This document shows, in pieces, positions 42,143 to 51,464 of a stretch of 64,000 nucleotides of DNA. The notes under the pieces were generated by a model. The model saw only the letters and a program-made list of their open reading frames with translations, did no database searches and was not told the origin of the DNA. The DNA is from Bacteroidota bacterium. Its GTDB lineage: Bacteria; Bacteroidota; Bacteroidia; Flavobacteriales_D; Crocinitomicaceae. Within the stretch, counting starts at the first letter, position 1, and every line of letters starts with the position of its first letter. Made by a program: the position numbers and the translations under genes. The DNA is taken from NCBI GenBank assembly GCA_016866255.1, contig VGMY01000004.1:1-64000 (forward strand), written 5' to 3'.

Positions 42143-42150
42143 TACCTTTG
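42143..42150 (+). promoter_or_regulatory. Candidate -7 element (TACCTTTG) for the menB operon
   Basis: TACCTTTG matches TAnnTTTG in the 73-base gap and ends 13 bases before the menB ATG. A TTTTG upstream is about 25 bases away, longer than the usual spacer. Confidence 0.45.
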
Positions 42151-42163
42151 TAAAAATAAAGTC

Positions 42164-42979
42164 ATGCGGAATTGGGTTTCCATCAAGTCTTACCAAGACA
42201 TCAAATTTGAGCTTTTTGAAGGCATTGCCAAAATTACCATTAATCGCCCACAAGTACACAATGCGTTTCGGCCGGAAACAAACATGGAGATGCTTGATGC
42301 AATGGTAATTTGCCGAGAGCGCAATGACATAGGCGTTGTTGTCCTAACGGGTGCTGGAGATAAAGCATTTTGCTCCGGAGGTGATCAAAATGTGAAAGGT
42401 ATCGGCGGGTATATCTCAGAAAACGGCGTACCACGTCTAAACGTTTTAGACCTGCACAAAGCAATACGATCTTTGCCTAAACCCGTTATTGCCATGGTCA
42501 ATGGTTACGCCATTGGTGGTGGGCATGTTCTTCACGTGGTATGCGACATCACCATCGCTTCAGAAAACGCCCGTTTTGGACAGACGGGTCCGAAGGTAGG
42601 GAGTTTCGACGGTGGCTTTGGTTCGTCTTTTCTTGCACGTCACGTTGGTCAGAAAAAAGCGCGAGAAATTTGGTTTTTATGCAACCAATACAACGCCGAG
42701 GAGGCAGAAAAAATGGGCATGGTCAACAAAGTGGTTCCGTTAAATGAATTAGAAGATACCACGGTTGAATGGTGCAAAACCATTATGAAACGCAGCCCGC
42801 TCGCCATTCGGATGATAAAACGCGCCATGAATGCTGAATTGGACGGACAGCATGGGCTCATGGAACTTGCGGGCGACGCAACCCTCCTGTATTACCTCAC
42901 TAACGAAGCGCAAGAAGGTAAAAATGCCTTTCTTGAAAAACGCGACCCAAATTTCCAACAATTTCCAAAATTTCCCTGA
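42164..42979 (+). CDS. menB: 1,4-Dihydroxy-2-naphthoyl-CoA synthase
   Basis: The 271-residue crotonase-fold enzyme closes the second ring of menaquinone from o-succinylbenzoyl-CoA. MenB signatures are [25 protein letters not shown] in the oxyanion region, the long loop before [27 protein letters not shown], and the C-terminal [16 protein letters not shown]. The GSFDGG block sets MenB apart from enoyl-CoA hydratases. The other men genes are not in the window. It shares one base with pepD (TGATG) and begins a five-gene run. Confidence 0.95.
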   Translation: MRNWVSIKSYQDIKFELFEGIAKITINRPQVHNAFRPETNMEMLDAMVICRERNDIGVVVLTGAGDKAFCSGGDQNVKGIGGYISENGVPRLNVLDLHKAIRSLPKPVIAMVNGYAIGGGHVLHVVCDITIASENARFGQTGPKVGSFDGGFGSSFLARHVGQKKAREIWFLCNQYNAEEAEKMGMVNKVVPLNELEDTTVEWCKTIMKRSPLAIRMIKRAMNAELDGQHGLMELAGDATLLYYLTNEAQEGKNAFLEKRDPNFQQFPKFP

Positions 42980-44433
42980 TGAGTTCAGTTCGTAACTTAG
43001 AACCCCAAGCTTTATGGAACGCTTTTGCCGATCTTAATGCTGTTCCTCGTCCCTCAAAAAAAGAAGAAAAAGTACGCCAATTTATGCTGGACTTTGGCCA
43101 TAAACTTGGCCTTGAAACCCTCGGGGATGCCATTGGAAATGTTATTATAAAAAAACCGGCTACTGCCGGAATGGAAGGACGCAATACCGTCATTATGCAA
43201 TCGCACCTCGATATGGTGCATCAAAAGAACGAGTCAACCGTTTTTGATTTTGATAACGAAGGAATTAACATGCGAGCAGATGGAGATTGGGTAATGGCCG
43301 AAGGTACCACCTTAGGTGCCGACAACGGAATTGGGGTTGCCTCAATTATGGCCTTATTGGCCTCGAAAGATATTGCACACCCGGCTTTAGAAGCTCTATT
43401 TACGATCGATGAAGAAACAGGAATGACCGGTGCAAAGGAACTGGATAGCAGCCTGCTTCAAGGAAAAATTCTGCTGAATTTGGACACCGAAGACGACGAC
43501 GAATTATCCATCGGTTGCGCAGGGGGTATTGATACCAACACGACGTATCATTATCGGGAGAAAAGCATTCAATTGGGTTGGCAGGTGCTGAAAATTAAAT
43601 TACGCGGATTATTGGGAGGACACTCCGGAATGGACATTGATAAGGGCCGTGGCAACGCCAATAAATGGATGGCGAGGATCCTTAAGGAATTGCATAATGA
43701 AATTCCGATGCAGCTTATTTCTTTCGATGGTGGAAGCCTTCGCAATGCGATACCTCGGGAGGCTACTTGCAGAATTGCTGTTGCCGATAGCGCCAAGGCT
43801 AGTGATATATTGGAACATTCCATTAAGCAACTTAGCGATGAATACCGCACGATTGAGCCCGAGCACCGCTTCGAAATCGAAAACGTTGTAAGCAGCGGCG
43901 ATGCCCTCTCCGACGAGGACTGCACTAAAATATTAAACGTATTGTGTTCTGTGCACAATGGAGTTTTTAGAATGAGCCCTGAAATCGCTCAACTTGTTGA
44001 AGCCTCTACGAGTTTGGCCCGCGTTAGGATTCAGGAAGGAGTTTTCTCCACGCAATCCCTACAACGGAGTTCTGTGGAAAGCACCAAAGCCGAAGTATGT
44101 ATGGCCGTAAGAGCTGCCTTCGAAAATATTGGGGCGACAGTTGAACAAGCAGGTGATTATCCGGGATGGCAACCGAACCGAAATTCTTCCATCTTAAAAG
44201 TAATGGAAAACATTTACGTAAACCTCTTCAAGGAAGAGCCAAAAGTAAAAGCCTGCCATGCAGGATTAGAATGTGGAATCCTCGGAAAACACCTTCCCGA
44301 AGTCGAAATGATTTCTTTCGGCCCCAACATACGTGCTGCACATTCGCCCGACGAAAAAGTTCAAATTTCTTCGGTGCAAAAATATTGGTCCTTTTTAATT
44401 GACACCCTAAAAAACATTCCGAACAAGAACTAA
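42979..44433 (+). CDS. pepD: Aminoacyl-histidine dipeptidase (M20)
   Basis: The 484-residue metallopeptidase of the PepD (carnosinase-like) family hydrolyses Xaa-His and other dipeptides. Visible motifs are [12 protein letters not shown] (first metal His and Asp), [11 protein letters not shown] (bridging Asp), [15 protein letters not shown] (catalytic Glu-Glu) and [14 protein letters not shown] in the lid domain. CHAGLECGI carries the last metal histidine. The length is normal. It overlaps menB and ribBA by one base at each end. Confidence 0.95.
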   Translation: MSSVRNLEPQALWNAFADLNAVPRPSKKEEKVRQFMLDFGHKLGLETLGDAIGNVIIKKPATAGMEGRNTVIMQSHLDMVHQKNESTVFDFDNEGINMRADGDWVMAEGTTLGADNGIGVASIMALLASKDIAHPALEALFTIDEETGMTGAKELDSSLLQGKILLNLDTEDDDELSIGCAGGIDTNTTYHYREKSIQLGWQVLKIKLRGLLGGHSGMDIDKGRGNANKWMARILKELHNEIPMQLISFDGGSLRNAIPREATCRIAVADSAKASDILEHSIKQLSDEYRTIEPEHRFEIENVVSSGDALSDEDCTKILNVLCSVHNGVFRMSPEIAQLVEASTSLARVRIQEGVFSTQSLQRSSVESTKAEVCMAVRAAFENIGATVEQAGDYPGWQPNRNSSILKVMENIYVNLFKEEPKVKACHAGLECGILGKHLPEVEMISFGPNIRAAHSPDEKVQISSVQKYWSFLIDTLKNIPNKN

Positions 44434-45653
44434 TGGCAAATTCATTAAATACTATCGAAGAAGCTATTGAGGCCATTAAAAAAGGACAGGTTATCATAGT
44501 TGTCGATGACGAGGATCGCGAAAATGAGGGCGATTTTCTTACAGCGGCTCGAAACGCCACTCCTGAAGTCGTCAACTTTATGGCAACGTACGGCAGAGGA
44601 CTCATTTGCGCTCCATTAAGCGAAAACCGTTGCGACAAACTTGGGCTAGAAATGATGGTTCGTAGCAATTCTGCGGCCTATGAAACGCCTTTCACCGTAA
44701 GCATCGACTTAATTGGTCATGGATGCACTACCGGGATTTCTGCGAGTGACCGTTCAAAGACGATCCTTGCTTTAATCAACCCTGCTACTCAGCCAGAAGA
44801 ATTAGGGAAACCGGGACATATTTTTCCCTTAAAGGGCAAAAAAGGCGGTGTCTTAAGGCGTGCCGGACATACCGAGGCAGCCATTGATTTATCGAGAATG
44901 GCTGGTTTTGAGGAAGCTGGCGTTATTGTCGAAATTCTAAACGAAGATGGCAGTATGGCCCGACTGCCACAACTTTTGGAAATTGCGAAACGTTTTGATT
45001 TGAAAATTGTATCCATTGAAGACCTTATTAAATATCGGCTAGCTCATGAAACACATATAGAGCGAATTGTTGACGTGCATATGCCTACAACAATCGGAGA
45101 ATTTCAATTGCATGCCTTTAAGGATAAAAACAACGACCAAGACCACCTCGTTTTAGTCAAGGGTACTTGGAAAAAGGATGAACCAATTTTGGTGAGGGTT
45201 CATTCCTCTTGCTTAACAGGTGATATTTTCGGTTCTTGCCGTTGCGATTGTGGTCCTCAGTTGCGCAAGGCAATGGAGATGATTGAGGCAGAAGGCAAGG
45301 GAGTTATAGTCTATATGAACCAAGAAGGCCGAGGAATTGGTTTGGTTAACAAATTAAAAGCTTATAAATTACAGGAACAGGGGCTAGATACCGTTGAAGC
45401 GAACCTGAAATTAGGATTTAAACCTGATCAAAGAGATTACGGTGTAGGTGCACAAATACTCCGCGAACTTGGTGTGACGAAAATGCGCTTATTGTCGAAT
45501 AACCCCAAAAAGCGCACAGGTTTACTTGCTTATGGTTTGGAAATTGTTGAAAATCTTCCAATTGAAATTAAAAGCAACCAACACAACTCAGGTTATTTAA
45601 AAACCAAGCGCGATAGAATGGGCCACGACCTAAATTTAGACGGTCATGGTTGA
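44433..45653 (+). CDS. ribBA: Bifunctional DHBP synthase / GTP cyclohydrolase II
   Basis: The 406-residue protein catalyses the two entry reactions of riboflavin synthesis. The N-terminal RibB half (to about 205) has [21 protein letters not shown] and [17 protein letters not shown], with the GHTEA substrate site intact. The RibA half has the zinc cysteines in [18 protein letters not shown] and NQEGRGIGL. No FMN riboswitch is visible upstream, and the gene is internal to an operon. It overlaps the ABC ATPase gene by eight bases. Confidence 0.97.
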   Translation: MANSLNTIEEAIEAIKKGQVIIVVDDEDRENEGDFLTAARNATPEVVNFMATYGRGLICAPLSENRCDKLGLEMMVRSNSAAYETPFTVSIDLIGHGCTTGISASDRSKTILALINPATQPEELGKPGHIFPLKGKKGGVLRRAGHTEAAIDLSRMAGFEEAGVIVEILNEDGSMARLPQLLEIAKRFDLKIVSIEDLIKYRLAHETHIERIVDVHMPTTIGEFQLHAFKDKNNDQDHLVLVKGTWKKDEPILVRVHSSCLTGDIFGSCRCDCGPQLRKAMEMIEAEGKGVIVYMNQEGRGIGLVNKLKAYKLQEQGLDTVEANLKLGFKPDQRDYGVGAQILRELGVTKMRLLSNNPKKRTGLLAYGLEIVENLPIEIKSNQHNSGYLKTKRDRMGHDLNLDGHG

Positions 45654-46296
45654 AGTGCAACAGATTACCAAAAATTACGGTTCCTTGTCGATATTGAAAG
45701 GGATTAGCTTCTCCGTTGCCTCCGGCGAAATCATTTCCATCGTTGGATCATCGGGCGCTGGAAAAACGACCCTCCTTCAAATATTAGGCACCTTAGATCG
45801 ACCAAGTTCCGGATCCTTTACCATCGATGGAACCAATCCGTTTTCTCTTAGCCAAAAAGAACTGGCGCAATTTCGCAATAAAAATATCGGATTTGTTTTT
45901 CAGTTTCACCAACTGTTGCCTGAATTTAATGCCATCGAAAACGTTATGATCCCCGCATTGATTCACGGCTTATCGAAAAATGAGGCAAGAGAACAAGCCG
46001 CACATCTGTTGAGTCAAGTAGGCTTGTCGGAACGTTTCGCTCACCGGCCGAATGAATTATCAGGCGGAGAACAGCAGCGGGTGGCTGTTTGCAGAGCTCT
46101 TGTTAACCAACCCAAAATTATTTTTGCGGACGAGCCCTCCGGGAACCTGGATTCGCGAAATGCAGGAGAATTGCATGAATTATTTTTTAAACTGCGCGAC
46201 CAATTTAAGCAAAGCTTTATTATCGTGACCCATAACGCCATTCTAGCCCAACAGGCCGACCGAACTATTACCCTGCAAGACGGGTTAATCGTATGA
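45646..46296 (+). CDS. lolD: LolD-like ABC transporter ATP-binding protein
   Basis: The 216-residue ATPase has Walker [10 protein letters not shown], the Q-loop [12 protein letters not shown], signature [15 protein letters not shown] and Walker [29 protein letters not shown] is the hallmark of the MacB/LolD/FtsE subgroup; with this length LolD, the lipoprotein-release ATPase, is the usual call in Bacteroidota. The membrane subunit LolC/E is not adjacent, so the partner must be elsewhere. It overlaps ribBA by eight bases and TIGR02757 by four. Confidence 0.87.
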   Translation: MVEVQQITKNYGSLSILKGISFSVASGEIISIVGSSGAGKTTLLQILGTLDRPSSGSFTIDGTNPFSLSQKELAQFRNKNIGFVFQFHQLLPEFNAIENVMIPALIHGLSKNEAREQAAHLLSQVGLSERFAHRPNELSGGEQQRVAVCRALVNQPKIIFADEPSGNLDSRNAGELHELFFKLRDQFKQSFIIVTHNAILAQQADRTITLQDGLIV

Positions 46297-47042
46297 CAGA
46301 ACTGGAACGCGACGAATTCCTTTTGTGGAAAGCAGCGCAGTACGAACACCCCAATTTCATTGAAACAGACCCTATATCCATTCCCCATCGCTGCAAACAT
46401 AAAGAGGATATTGAAATTGTCGGGCTCATCATGGCTTCTATTGCTTGGGGTAACCGAAAAGCGATTATTAAAAGTGGAGAAAAACTCCTTGCTATTTTTG
46501 GAGAAAGTCCCTACGACTTTGTGATGAATTTCAAACTTGACACCCCGGTCAATTTTGTGCATAGAACCTTCTCTGGCGACGACCTTCGGAGTTTTATTGT
46601 TGCCCTTCGAGGCATTTATGAAAAAGGCGGATTACAGGCAAGTTTCTATAAACAACCTTCCGAGGATCATGGAATGCGAATCCATCACTTTAGAAACGCC
46701 ATGCTGAACCATTTCAACGAGCCTCGGGTGCAAAAACACATATCAAATCCTCTGGCAAATAGCGCCTGCAAACGCTTGAACATGTTCCTGCGATGGATGG
46801 TTCGTTCAAACGCGAAAGGGGTAGATTTTGGACTTTGGAACAACATCCCGAAAGAGGATCTCAGGATTCCTTTAGACGTACACACCGGAAAAACAGCCAG
46901 AAGTTTGGGTATTTTACAGCGAAAACAAAACGACTGGAAGAGCAGCGAAGAACTGTATCGGCATTGTTCTGTAATAAGCCCAGAAGATCCGGCCAAACTA
47001 GATTTTGCCCTATTCGGCCTCGGGGCATTTGAACAATTTTAA
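46293..47042 (+). CDS. TIGR02757 family protein
   Basis: The 249-residue protein matches the TIGR02757 family of Bacteroidota and relatives: [44 protein letters not shown], and VDFGLWNNI with [13 protein letters not shown]. The pattern recalls helix-hairpin-helix DNA glycosylases (HhH-GPD), with [12 protein letters not shown] and LDVH in comparable places. A DNA repair role is plausible but not shown. It ends the menB run; its stop TAA and that of the convergent gene use the same TTAA. Confidence 0.9.
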   Translation: MTELERDEFLLWKAAQYEHPNFIETDPISIPHRCKHKEDIEIVGLIMASIAWGNRKAIIKSGEKLLAIFGESPYDFVMNFKLDTPVNFVHRTFSGDDLRSFIVALRGIYEKGGLQASFYKQPSEDHGMRIHHFRNAMLNHFNEPRVQKHISNPLANSACKRLNMFLRWMVRSNAKGVDFGLWNNIPKEDLRIPLDVHTGKTARSLGILQRKQNDWKSSEELYRHCSVISPEDPAKLDFALFGLGAFEQF

Positions 47043-47713
47043 AAAACCAGGTTTTCCTCCACCAGAATTTTCTGCACCTCTTTCGACACCGAGTCAACTA
47101 GTTCAGGCCGTACCTTTCCCTTATTGTAAAAAGAATTTAATTCTTCGCATCGGTTAAATTGATAGCGGTTGTTTTTCCAAGAATACACCACATGGTAAGA
47201 CTCGCTGTATTGATCAAGACGAAAACGAATGACAATATCGTCGTAATTCGAACCCTCAACCTTTCGCCGTTCAATAATGTTACCTTTGAATTTATTTACA
47301 GCGGTTAAGACCCCTCGTTCGCGTTCAAAAATCAAGGTCCTGCGTATCGGAAATTTGGCCTCTGGATCCGCAAAAGCCAAGCCATTGATGAGTAAAATGA
47401 AAGCGTCTTTCAAAGGTTTTGATGAAGTCAAAGGAATAAAATGAAAAAACTTTGGGGAGCAAGCTCCCATATTATCGCCTACTTTTGAACTATCGCAAAT
47501 CCGCAGTTCTTTCAGAAGCGATACCTCAATTCCGTCATCAAATACATTATTTCGAAAATCAATATCGAATTTCTCAACAGTTATTACCGGGTCCAGCGGC
47601 TCTTTCGGTTTTTTAGAAGACTTTTGCGTGAAATAATACAAGAATAGTCCCGCGAAGAAAAGGCTCAATCCCAGTCCAACAATCCACCCTTTAGAGATTC
47701 TTCGGTCTGTCAT
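47039..47713 (-). CDS. Single-pass membrane protein of unknown function
   Basis: The 224-residue protein has a basic N-terminus, a membrane segment at about 10-27 (GWIVGLGLSLFFAGLFLYYF) and a soluble, probably periplasmic domain with DIDFRNNVFDDGIEV, FHFIPLTSSKPLKDAF and YHVVYSWKNNRYQFNRCEELN. No family is recognised. It starts within the HMG-CoA lyase stop (ATGA, four bases) and converges with the TIGR02757 gene through TTAA. Cotranscription with pyrD and the lyase is likely. Confidence 0.72.
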   Translation of the reverse strand: MTDRRISKGWIVGLGLSLFFAGLFLYYFTQKSSKKPKEPLDPVITVEKFDIDFRNNVFDDGIEVSLLKELRICDSSKVGDNMGACSPKFFHFIPLTSSKPLKDAFILLINGLAFADPEAKFPIRRTLIFERERGVLTAVNKFKGNIIERRKVEGSNYDDIVIRFRLDQYSESYHVVYSWKNNRYQFNRCEELNSFYNKGKVRPELVDSVSKEVQKILVEENLVF

Positions 47714-48579
47714 GAGTAGGTAGTAAAAATGTTTCTGGCTATTTGGCGGGCTGCTTCTAAAGACATTGGGTCAACTGTCACACGCATTTCTTTTTCCGTG
47801 CATAAAGATAATAAGGTTTCCGTATTTAAATTTCCCGTTAACTCGTTGTTAGCCATTGGACAGCCCCCCTTACCCAGAAGAGCGGTATCAAAATTTCGAC
47901 AACCCGCTTTCAATGCTGCGGTCATCAAGGCCTTCGCGTTCTCCGGCAAAGCATGCAGATGTACCCCCATCTCAACGTTGGGCAATTGATGGGTAATTTG
48001 CGTAAATAACTCTCGAATTTGGTCGGGATTGGCGCAACCAATGGTATCGGCCAGGGCAAAATGCGAGATTCCTAGCGTTTCGTATAATTCTTTCGCGTAA
48101 TCAAGCACTAAGCGGGTTGACCAGGGATCTCCATACGGATTTCCAAAACCCATAGAAAGGTACACGAGGAGCGTGCGTTTCGATTCAGAAACCGTTAAAG
48201 CGATATTTCTTAGTCGGCTCTTTGATTCCTTAATTCCCACATTGGTATTTCGTATTTGAAATTGTTCAGAAACCGAAAAAGGGTACCCATAAATAGCAAT
48301 CTGCTCAAAACATAAGCCTTTTTCGACCCCCTTTTCATTCGCTATGATGGCTAATAATTGCGTAGTGGACCCTAAATTCAAATGGGGCAGAAGGTCCTCA
48401 GTATCCCTGAGTTGAGGAATTGCTTTCGGTGAAACAAAACTGCCAAAATCCAAACGTGAAAACTGACAAGCTAACAGCGCATTTAGGTATTCTATTTTCT
48501 TTTCGGTTGGAATGAATGCATGAATCCCCTGCATGGCGTCGCGCGGACATTCTGTGATACTTACAAGATTATGTAACAT
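47710..48579 (-). CDS. Hydroxymethylglutaryl-CoA lyase
   Basis: The 289-residue TIM-barrel enzyme of the HMG-CoA lyase family splits HMG-CoA to acetoacetate and acetyl-CoA at the end of leucine breakdown. Motifs are ITECPRDAMQG (catalytic Arg and metal Asp), FVSPKAIPQLRDTED, HLHALPENA with metal histidines, and KGGCPMANNELTGN with the catalytic Cys. The motif HLHALP differs from the classical HxHDT, as in other Bacteroidota homologues. Isopropylmalate synthase-like reactions are unlikely given the GGCP loop. It overlaps pyrD by 11 bases. Confidence 0.9.
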   Translation of the reverse strand: MLHNLVSITECPRDAMQGIHAFIPTEKKIEYLNALLACQFSRLDFGSFVSPKAIPQLRDTEDLLPHLNLGSTTQLLAIIANEKGVEKGLCFEQIAIYGYPFSVSEQFQIRNTNVGIKESKSRLRNIALTVSESKRTLLVYLSMGFGNPYGDPWSTRLVLDYAKELYETLGISHFALADTIGCANPDQIRELFTQITHQLPNVEMGVHLHALPENAKALMTAALKAGCRNFDTALLGKGGCPMANNELTGNLNTETLLSLCTEKEMRVTVDPMSLEAARQIARNIFTTYS

Positions 48580-49606
48580 CGGTTAAAATTGCGCTTTTTA
48601 TGTCCTTAATTAATCGTGGCCCTTCATAGATAAATCCTGTGTATAACTGAAGCAGAGTTGCACCAGCCTCGAGCTTTTCCAAAGCGTCTTGAGCCGAGTG
48701 TATGCCGCCGACCCCAATAATTGGAATAGCCCCCTTTAGTCCCTGATTTAGATAGCGAATTACCTCTGTTGAACGACTCTTTAAAGGAAGCCCTGAGAGC
48801 CCGCCGGCACCGATAGCTTGCACCTTTTTATCGCCACAGATCAAATTATCGCGGGAAACAGTGGTATTGGTTGCGATGATTCCATCCAATTTTAAAGAAA
48901 GTGCAATAGCTATAATATCGTCTAATTGTTCATTATTGAGATCCGGGGCAATTTTCAACAGAATTGGCCGGGGATTTCCCATGGAAAAATTCCTTTGCTG
49001 GATATTTCTCAGCAATGCTAACAACGGCTCTTTGTCCTGCAATGACCGTAAGTTTTCAGTGTTAGGTGAAGACACATTCACTGCAAAATAATCCACATAT
49101 GGGTATAATTCAGCGAATACTTTGAGATAATCTTCCTCTGCTTTTTCAATCGGCGTCCATTTATTTTTTCCAATATTTCCACCGATAATTAACCTATCCT
49201 CCTTCCTTCGTTTTTCCAAACGTTTTGCGATTTTAACCGCTCCATCGTTGTTGAATCCCATGCGATTAATGATAGCATTATCCTTTTTCAAACGAAAAAG
49301 CCGAGGTTTTGAATTTCCGTCTTGGGGTAAAGGAGTTACCGTTCCAATTTCCACAAAACCAAAACCCAAGCTCCCCATATCTTCAAAACAACTCGCATTT
49401 TTATCGAAACCGGCAGCTAAACCGATGGGATTATTGAAGGTTAAACCCCACAAAGTCAGACGAAGTCTCGGGTCATCCTCTTTCGCGCACAGAACATTTC
49501 TTAAAACGGGAATCTTGAGAAAAACATGGATCAGAAAAACAGACAGGTAGTGGGCTTTTTCAGCATTTAAAAAAAACAAGAAAAACCTCGTGAGGCGGTA
49601 TGCCAT
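48569..49606 (-). CDS. pyrD: Quinone-dependent dihydroorotate dehydrogenase (class 2)
   Basis: The 345-residue flavoenzyme oxidises dihydroorotate to orotate in pyrimidine synthesis with a membrane quinone as acceptor. The N-terminal 35 residues (RLTRFFLFFLNAEKAHYLSV) form the amphipathic membrane-docking part of class 2 enzymes. NPIGLAAGFDKNA, FVEIGTVTPLPQDGN, VNVSSPNTENLR with catalytic Ser, and GVGGIHSAQDALEKLEAGA complete the family set. It starts three bases after the DUF6089 stop region on the same strand and overlaps the lyase gene by 11 bases. Confidence 0.96.
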   Translation of the reverse strand: MAYRLTRFFLFFLNAEKAHYLSVFLIHVFLKIPVLRNVLCAKEDDPRLRLTLWGLTFNNPIGLAAGFDKNASCFEDMGSLGFGFVEIGTVTPLPQDGNSKPRLFRLKKDNAIINRMGFNNDGAVKIAKRLEKRRKEDRLIIGGNIGKNKWTPIEKAEEDYLKVFAELYPYVDYFAVNVSSPNTENLRSLQDKEPLLALLRNIQQRNFSMGNPRPILLKIAPDLNNEQLDDIIAIALSLKLDGIIATNTTVSRDNLICGDKKVQAIGAGGLSGLPLKSRSTEVIRYLNQGLKGAIPIIGVGGIHSAQDALEKLEAGATLLQLYTGFIYEGPRLIKDIKSAILTDVT

Positions 49607-49609
49607 TGA

Positions 49610-50584
49610 TTAGCGGATTTTAGTTCCGTTAACTTTCGTTTTTGAGGTTTTAATTCTTTGCCTACCGTAATCCTTATAAGTGATATTTTTCACCAGTACT
49701 AGGTTCAATCGGTAGTAAGAATCGCGCTGTTTATCATCTCCACGCTGATAACCCGGGCCAAACCAATTATATCCACCAACACTCCCACTGGGAACCTGAA
49801 TGGTAATCGCAGGATCTGAGGGATTGACAAAATATGCAGCTATTGGATCGTTGCTGTAGGAAGCAGGATCTCCGCAAACGCCTGAAACATCGTCTAAGTA
49901 ATCGCTGAACACTGTGTTGTAACTTGCCTCTAAACCAATTCTCCACTCAGCGCCAAGGCCTACCCTAAATCCGAACCCCATGGGTAAGGTAAAGGCAAGG
50001 GGAGAATAGGGCTTGTCTTGGCCTTCCGTCATTAACGGCCTAAGAGCGTACCATCTACCATCCGTATACTGCGCTTTCGGGTTGAAGTATGTCAGGCCAA
50101 CTCCACCAAAAATATAATATTGCTGGTTTCTGCGTTTCCCTCCTCGCTGACCCGGTAGGTTGTAAGTAGGAGAAAATTTCTCTACGGAGAACAAAATGAC
50201 TTCCAAGCGTTGTTGTAATTCGAACATGGAACTTTTAAAATGCAAATTGCGAGCTTTCCGCACGAACTCCTCAGAATGTGCATCATCTCCACGCACCATC
50301 ACATAGCTCAACATAGAGGTTGTGGCAAACATCGGATGAAAACGATACCTGTAACCAACACCCACATTGAATCCAATGGACTCCCAATCCCAATCACGCA
50401 ATGAATAATCGTAACCACCAGGATTTGAACCTCCTAAATCACCTAAAAATTGAGTTGCACCAACGTTCAGCAACAATTCTTTTTTGTTGAGCGACCAATT
50501 TTTCTGGGTATTAAAATTTATTCTCTGCCCAATATAATTAGAGCATAAACCAATTAGAAATGAAAATGTAATGCACCGAATCAC
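49610..50584 (-). CDS. DUF6089-like outer-membrane protein
   Basis: The 324-residue protein has a signal peptide (MIRCITFSFLIGLCSNYIGQ) and looks like the DUF6089 family: VGATQFLGDLGGSNPGGYD near the start, IGFNVGVGYRYRFHPMFATT, and RNLHFKSSMFELQQRLEVIL. Later strands (YYIFGGVGLTYFNPKAQY, MGFGFRVGLGAEWRIGLEAS) fit a barrel. Its start is about 30 bases after a 59-codon membrane ORF that follows the sigma factor gene, so the three may be cotranscribed. Function is unknown. pyrD follows after three bases. Confidence 0.85.
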   Translation of the reverse strand: MIRCITFSFLIGLCSNYIGQRINFNTQKNWSLNKKELLLNVGATQFLGDLGGSNPGGYDYSLRDWDWESIGFNVGVGYRYRFHPMFATTSMLSYVMVRGDDAHSEEFVRKARNLHFKSSMFELQQRLEVILFSVEKFSPTYNLPGQRGGKRRNQQYYIFGGVGLTYFNPKAQYTDGRWYALRPLMTEGQDKPYSPLAFTLPMGFGFRVGLGAEWRIGLEASYNTVFSDYLDDVSGVCGDPASYSNDPIAAYFVNPSDPAITIQVPSGSVGGYNWFGPGYQRGDDKQRDSYYRLNLVLVKNITYKDYGRQRIKTSKTKVNGTKIR

Positions 50585-50613
50585 GCGCTAAAATAGTAAA
50601 AAGTATCCAAATA

Positions 50614-50793
50614 TTACGAAACAGATAAAAAAATTAAAAATAGGATTAGCGATGAAAAACCAATGGCCCCGTAAAACCAAGGGTTGTTCAAACTTTTATG
50701 TTTCGGTACTTTACGTAAAATTGTCTCGAAATCTTGGCGGTTTTTAATGGTTAGTCTCGAAGGAATTTTTCGGTCAATTAAAAATTTAATCAT
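50614..50793 (-). CDS. 59-residue single-pass membrane protein (small gene after sigma factor)
   Basis: This small frame starts with ATG three bases after the sigma factor stop and ends with TAA at 50614. The product begins MIKFLIDRKIPSRLTIKN, is polar and basic for 37 residues (DFETILRKVPKHKSLNNP), and ends in a hydrophobic segment of about 20 residues (FYGAIGFSSLILFLIFLSV). The layout is an N-terminal cytosolic part and a C-terminal membrane anchor. No classical ribosome-binding site is visible; coupling to the upstream stop is likely. Position suggests a membrane-bound partner such as an anti-sigma peptide, which is inference only. Confidence 0.6.
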   Translation of the reverse strand: MIKFLIDRKIPSRLTIKNRQDFETILRKVPKHKSLNNPWFYGAIGFSSLILFLIFLSVS

Positions 50794-50796
50794 ACT

Positions 50797-51378
50797 CTAT
50801 CTGTTTTGAGGGTTATGTTTTGAATACAGTTCTTTCAGCTTTATTAATGCCCTGAATGTTTTCACCTTCGCATTATTTTCTGTTAAATCCAGTATTTCAC
50901 CAATTTCACGGAAAGATCTCTTTTCAAAGAAACGCATCTCGATGAGTTGCAGTTGCTTTTCTTTCAACAGCGGGAGGACTTTTATCAAAATTTCTCGCTG
51001 ATGTTCGTTTTCGTCTATGTTAAATTCTTCCATCACAACACCGAGCTGCATAGAATCAATACTTACCGTACGTTGAACTTTCTTATCGCGAAAAGATTGA
51101 TTTAATTCACTTTTTGCAATCCGAAATAGCCACGAGGAAAACGGCAAGCCGCGATGCTCATATCGATTGAGGTAAGTTAGGGCTTTGACGAAAACACACG
51201 AGGTTATGTCGTAAGCTGTTTCCTCCTCCTCAACGCGCCGAAAAATGTACATAAAAATGCGTTCGTGGTAAAACGAGTACAAAGGTGCGAAGTGAGCAGG
51301 ATTTCTTTTAGCACGGTCTATTTGTGCTACTTCATCGAACAGTGGCTGATGCTTGGAGATTTGGAGAGAGGCAGACAT
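50797..51378 (-). CDS. ECF-type RNA polymerase sigma factor
   Basis: The 193-residue protein has region 2 (about 25-95: FAPLYSFYHERIFMYIFRRV, TAYDITSCVFVKALTYLNRY, FSSWLFRIAKSELNQSFRDKK) and region 4 (about 130-185: LKEKQLQLIEMRFFEKRSFREIGEILDLTENNAKVKTFRAL in part). This is a typical ECF factor, more canonical than the one at 18.1 kb. No known anti-sigma gene is adjacent; a 59-residue membrane ORF follows after three bases, then a DUF6089 barrel. The promoter it recognises cannot be read by eye. Confidence 0.93.
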   Translation of the reverse strand: MSASLQISKHQPLFDEVAQIDRAKRNPAHFAPLYSFYHERIFMYIFRRVEEEETAYDITSCVFVKALTYLNRYEHRGLPFSSWLFRIAKSELNQSFRDKKVQRTVSIDSMQLGVVMEEFNIDENEHQREILIKVLPLLKEKQLQLIEMRFFEKRSFREIGEILDLTENNAKVKTFRALIKLKELYSKHNPQNR

Positions 51379-51464
51379 ACACTTAGAATTTAAAGGTTAA
51401 ACATACAGGCTTGCAGTCCTGATATTTCAAGTAACGCAGTTAACCTCTTTTCGTAACAAAAAAA

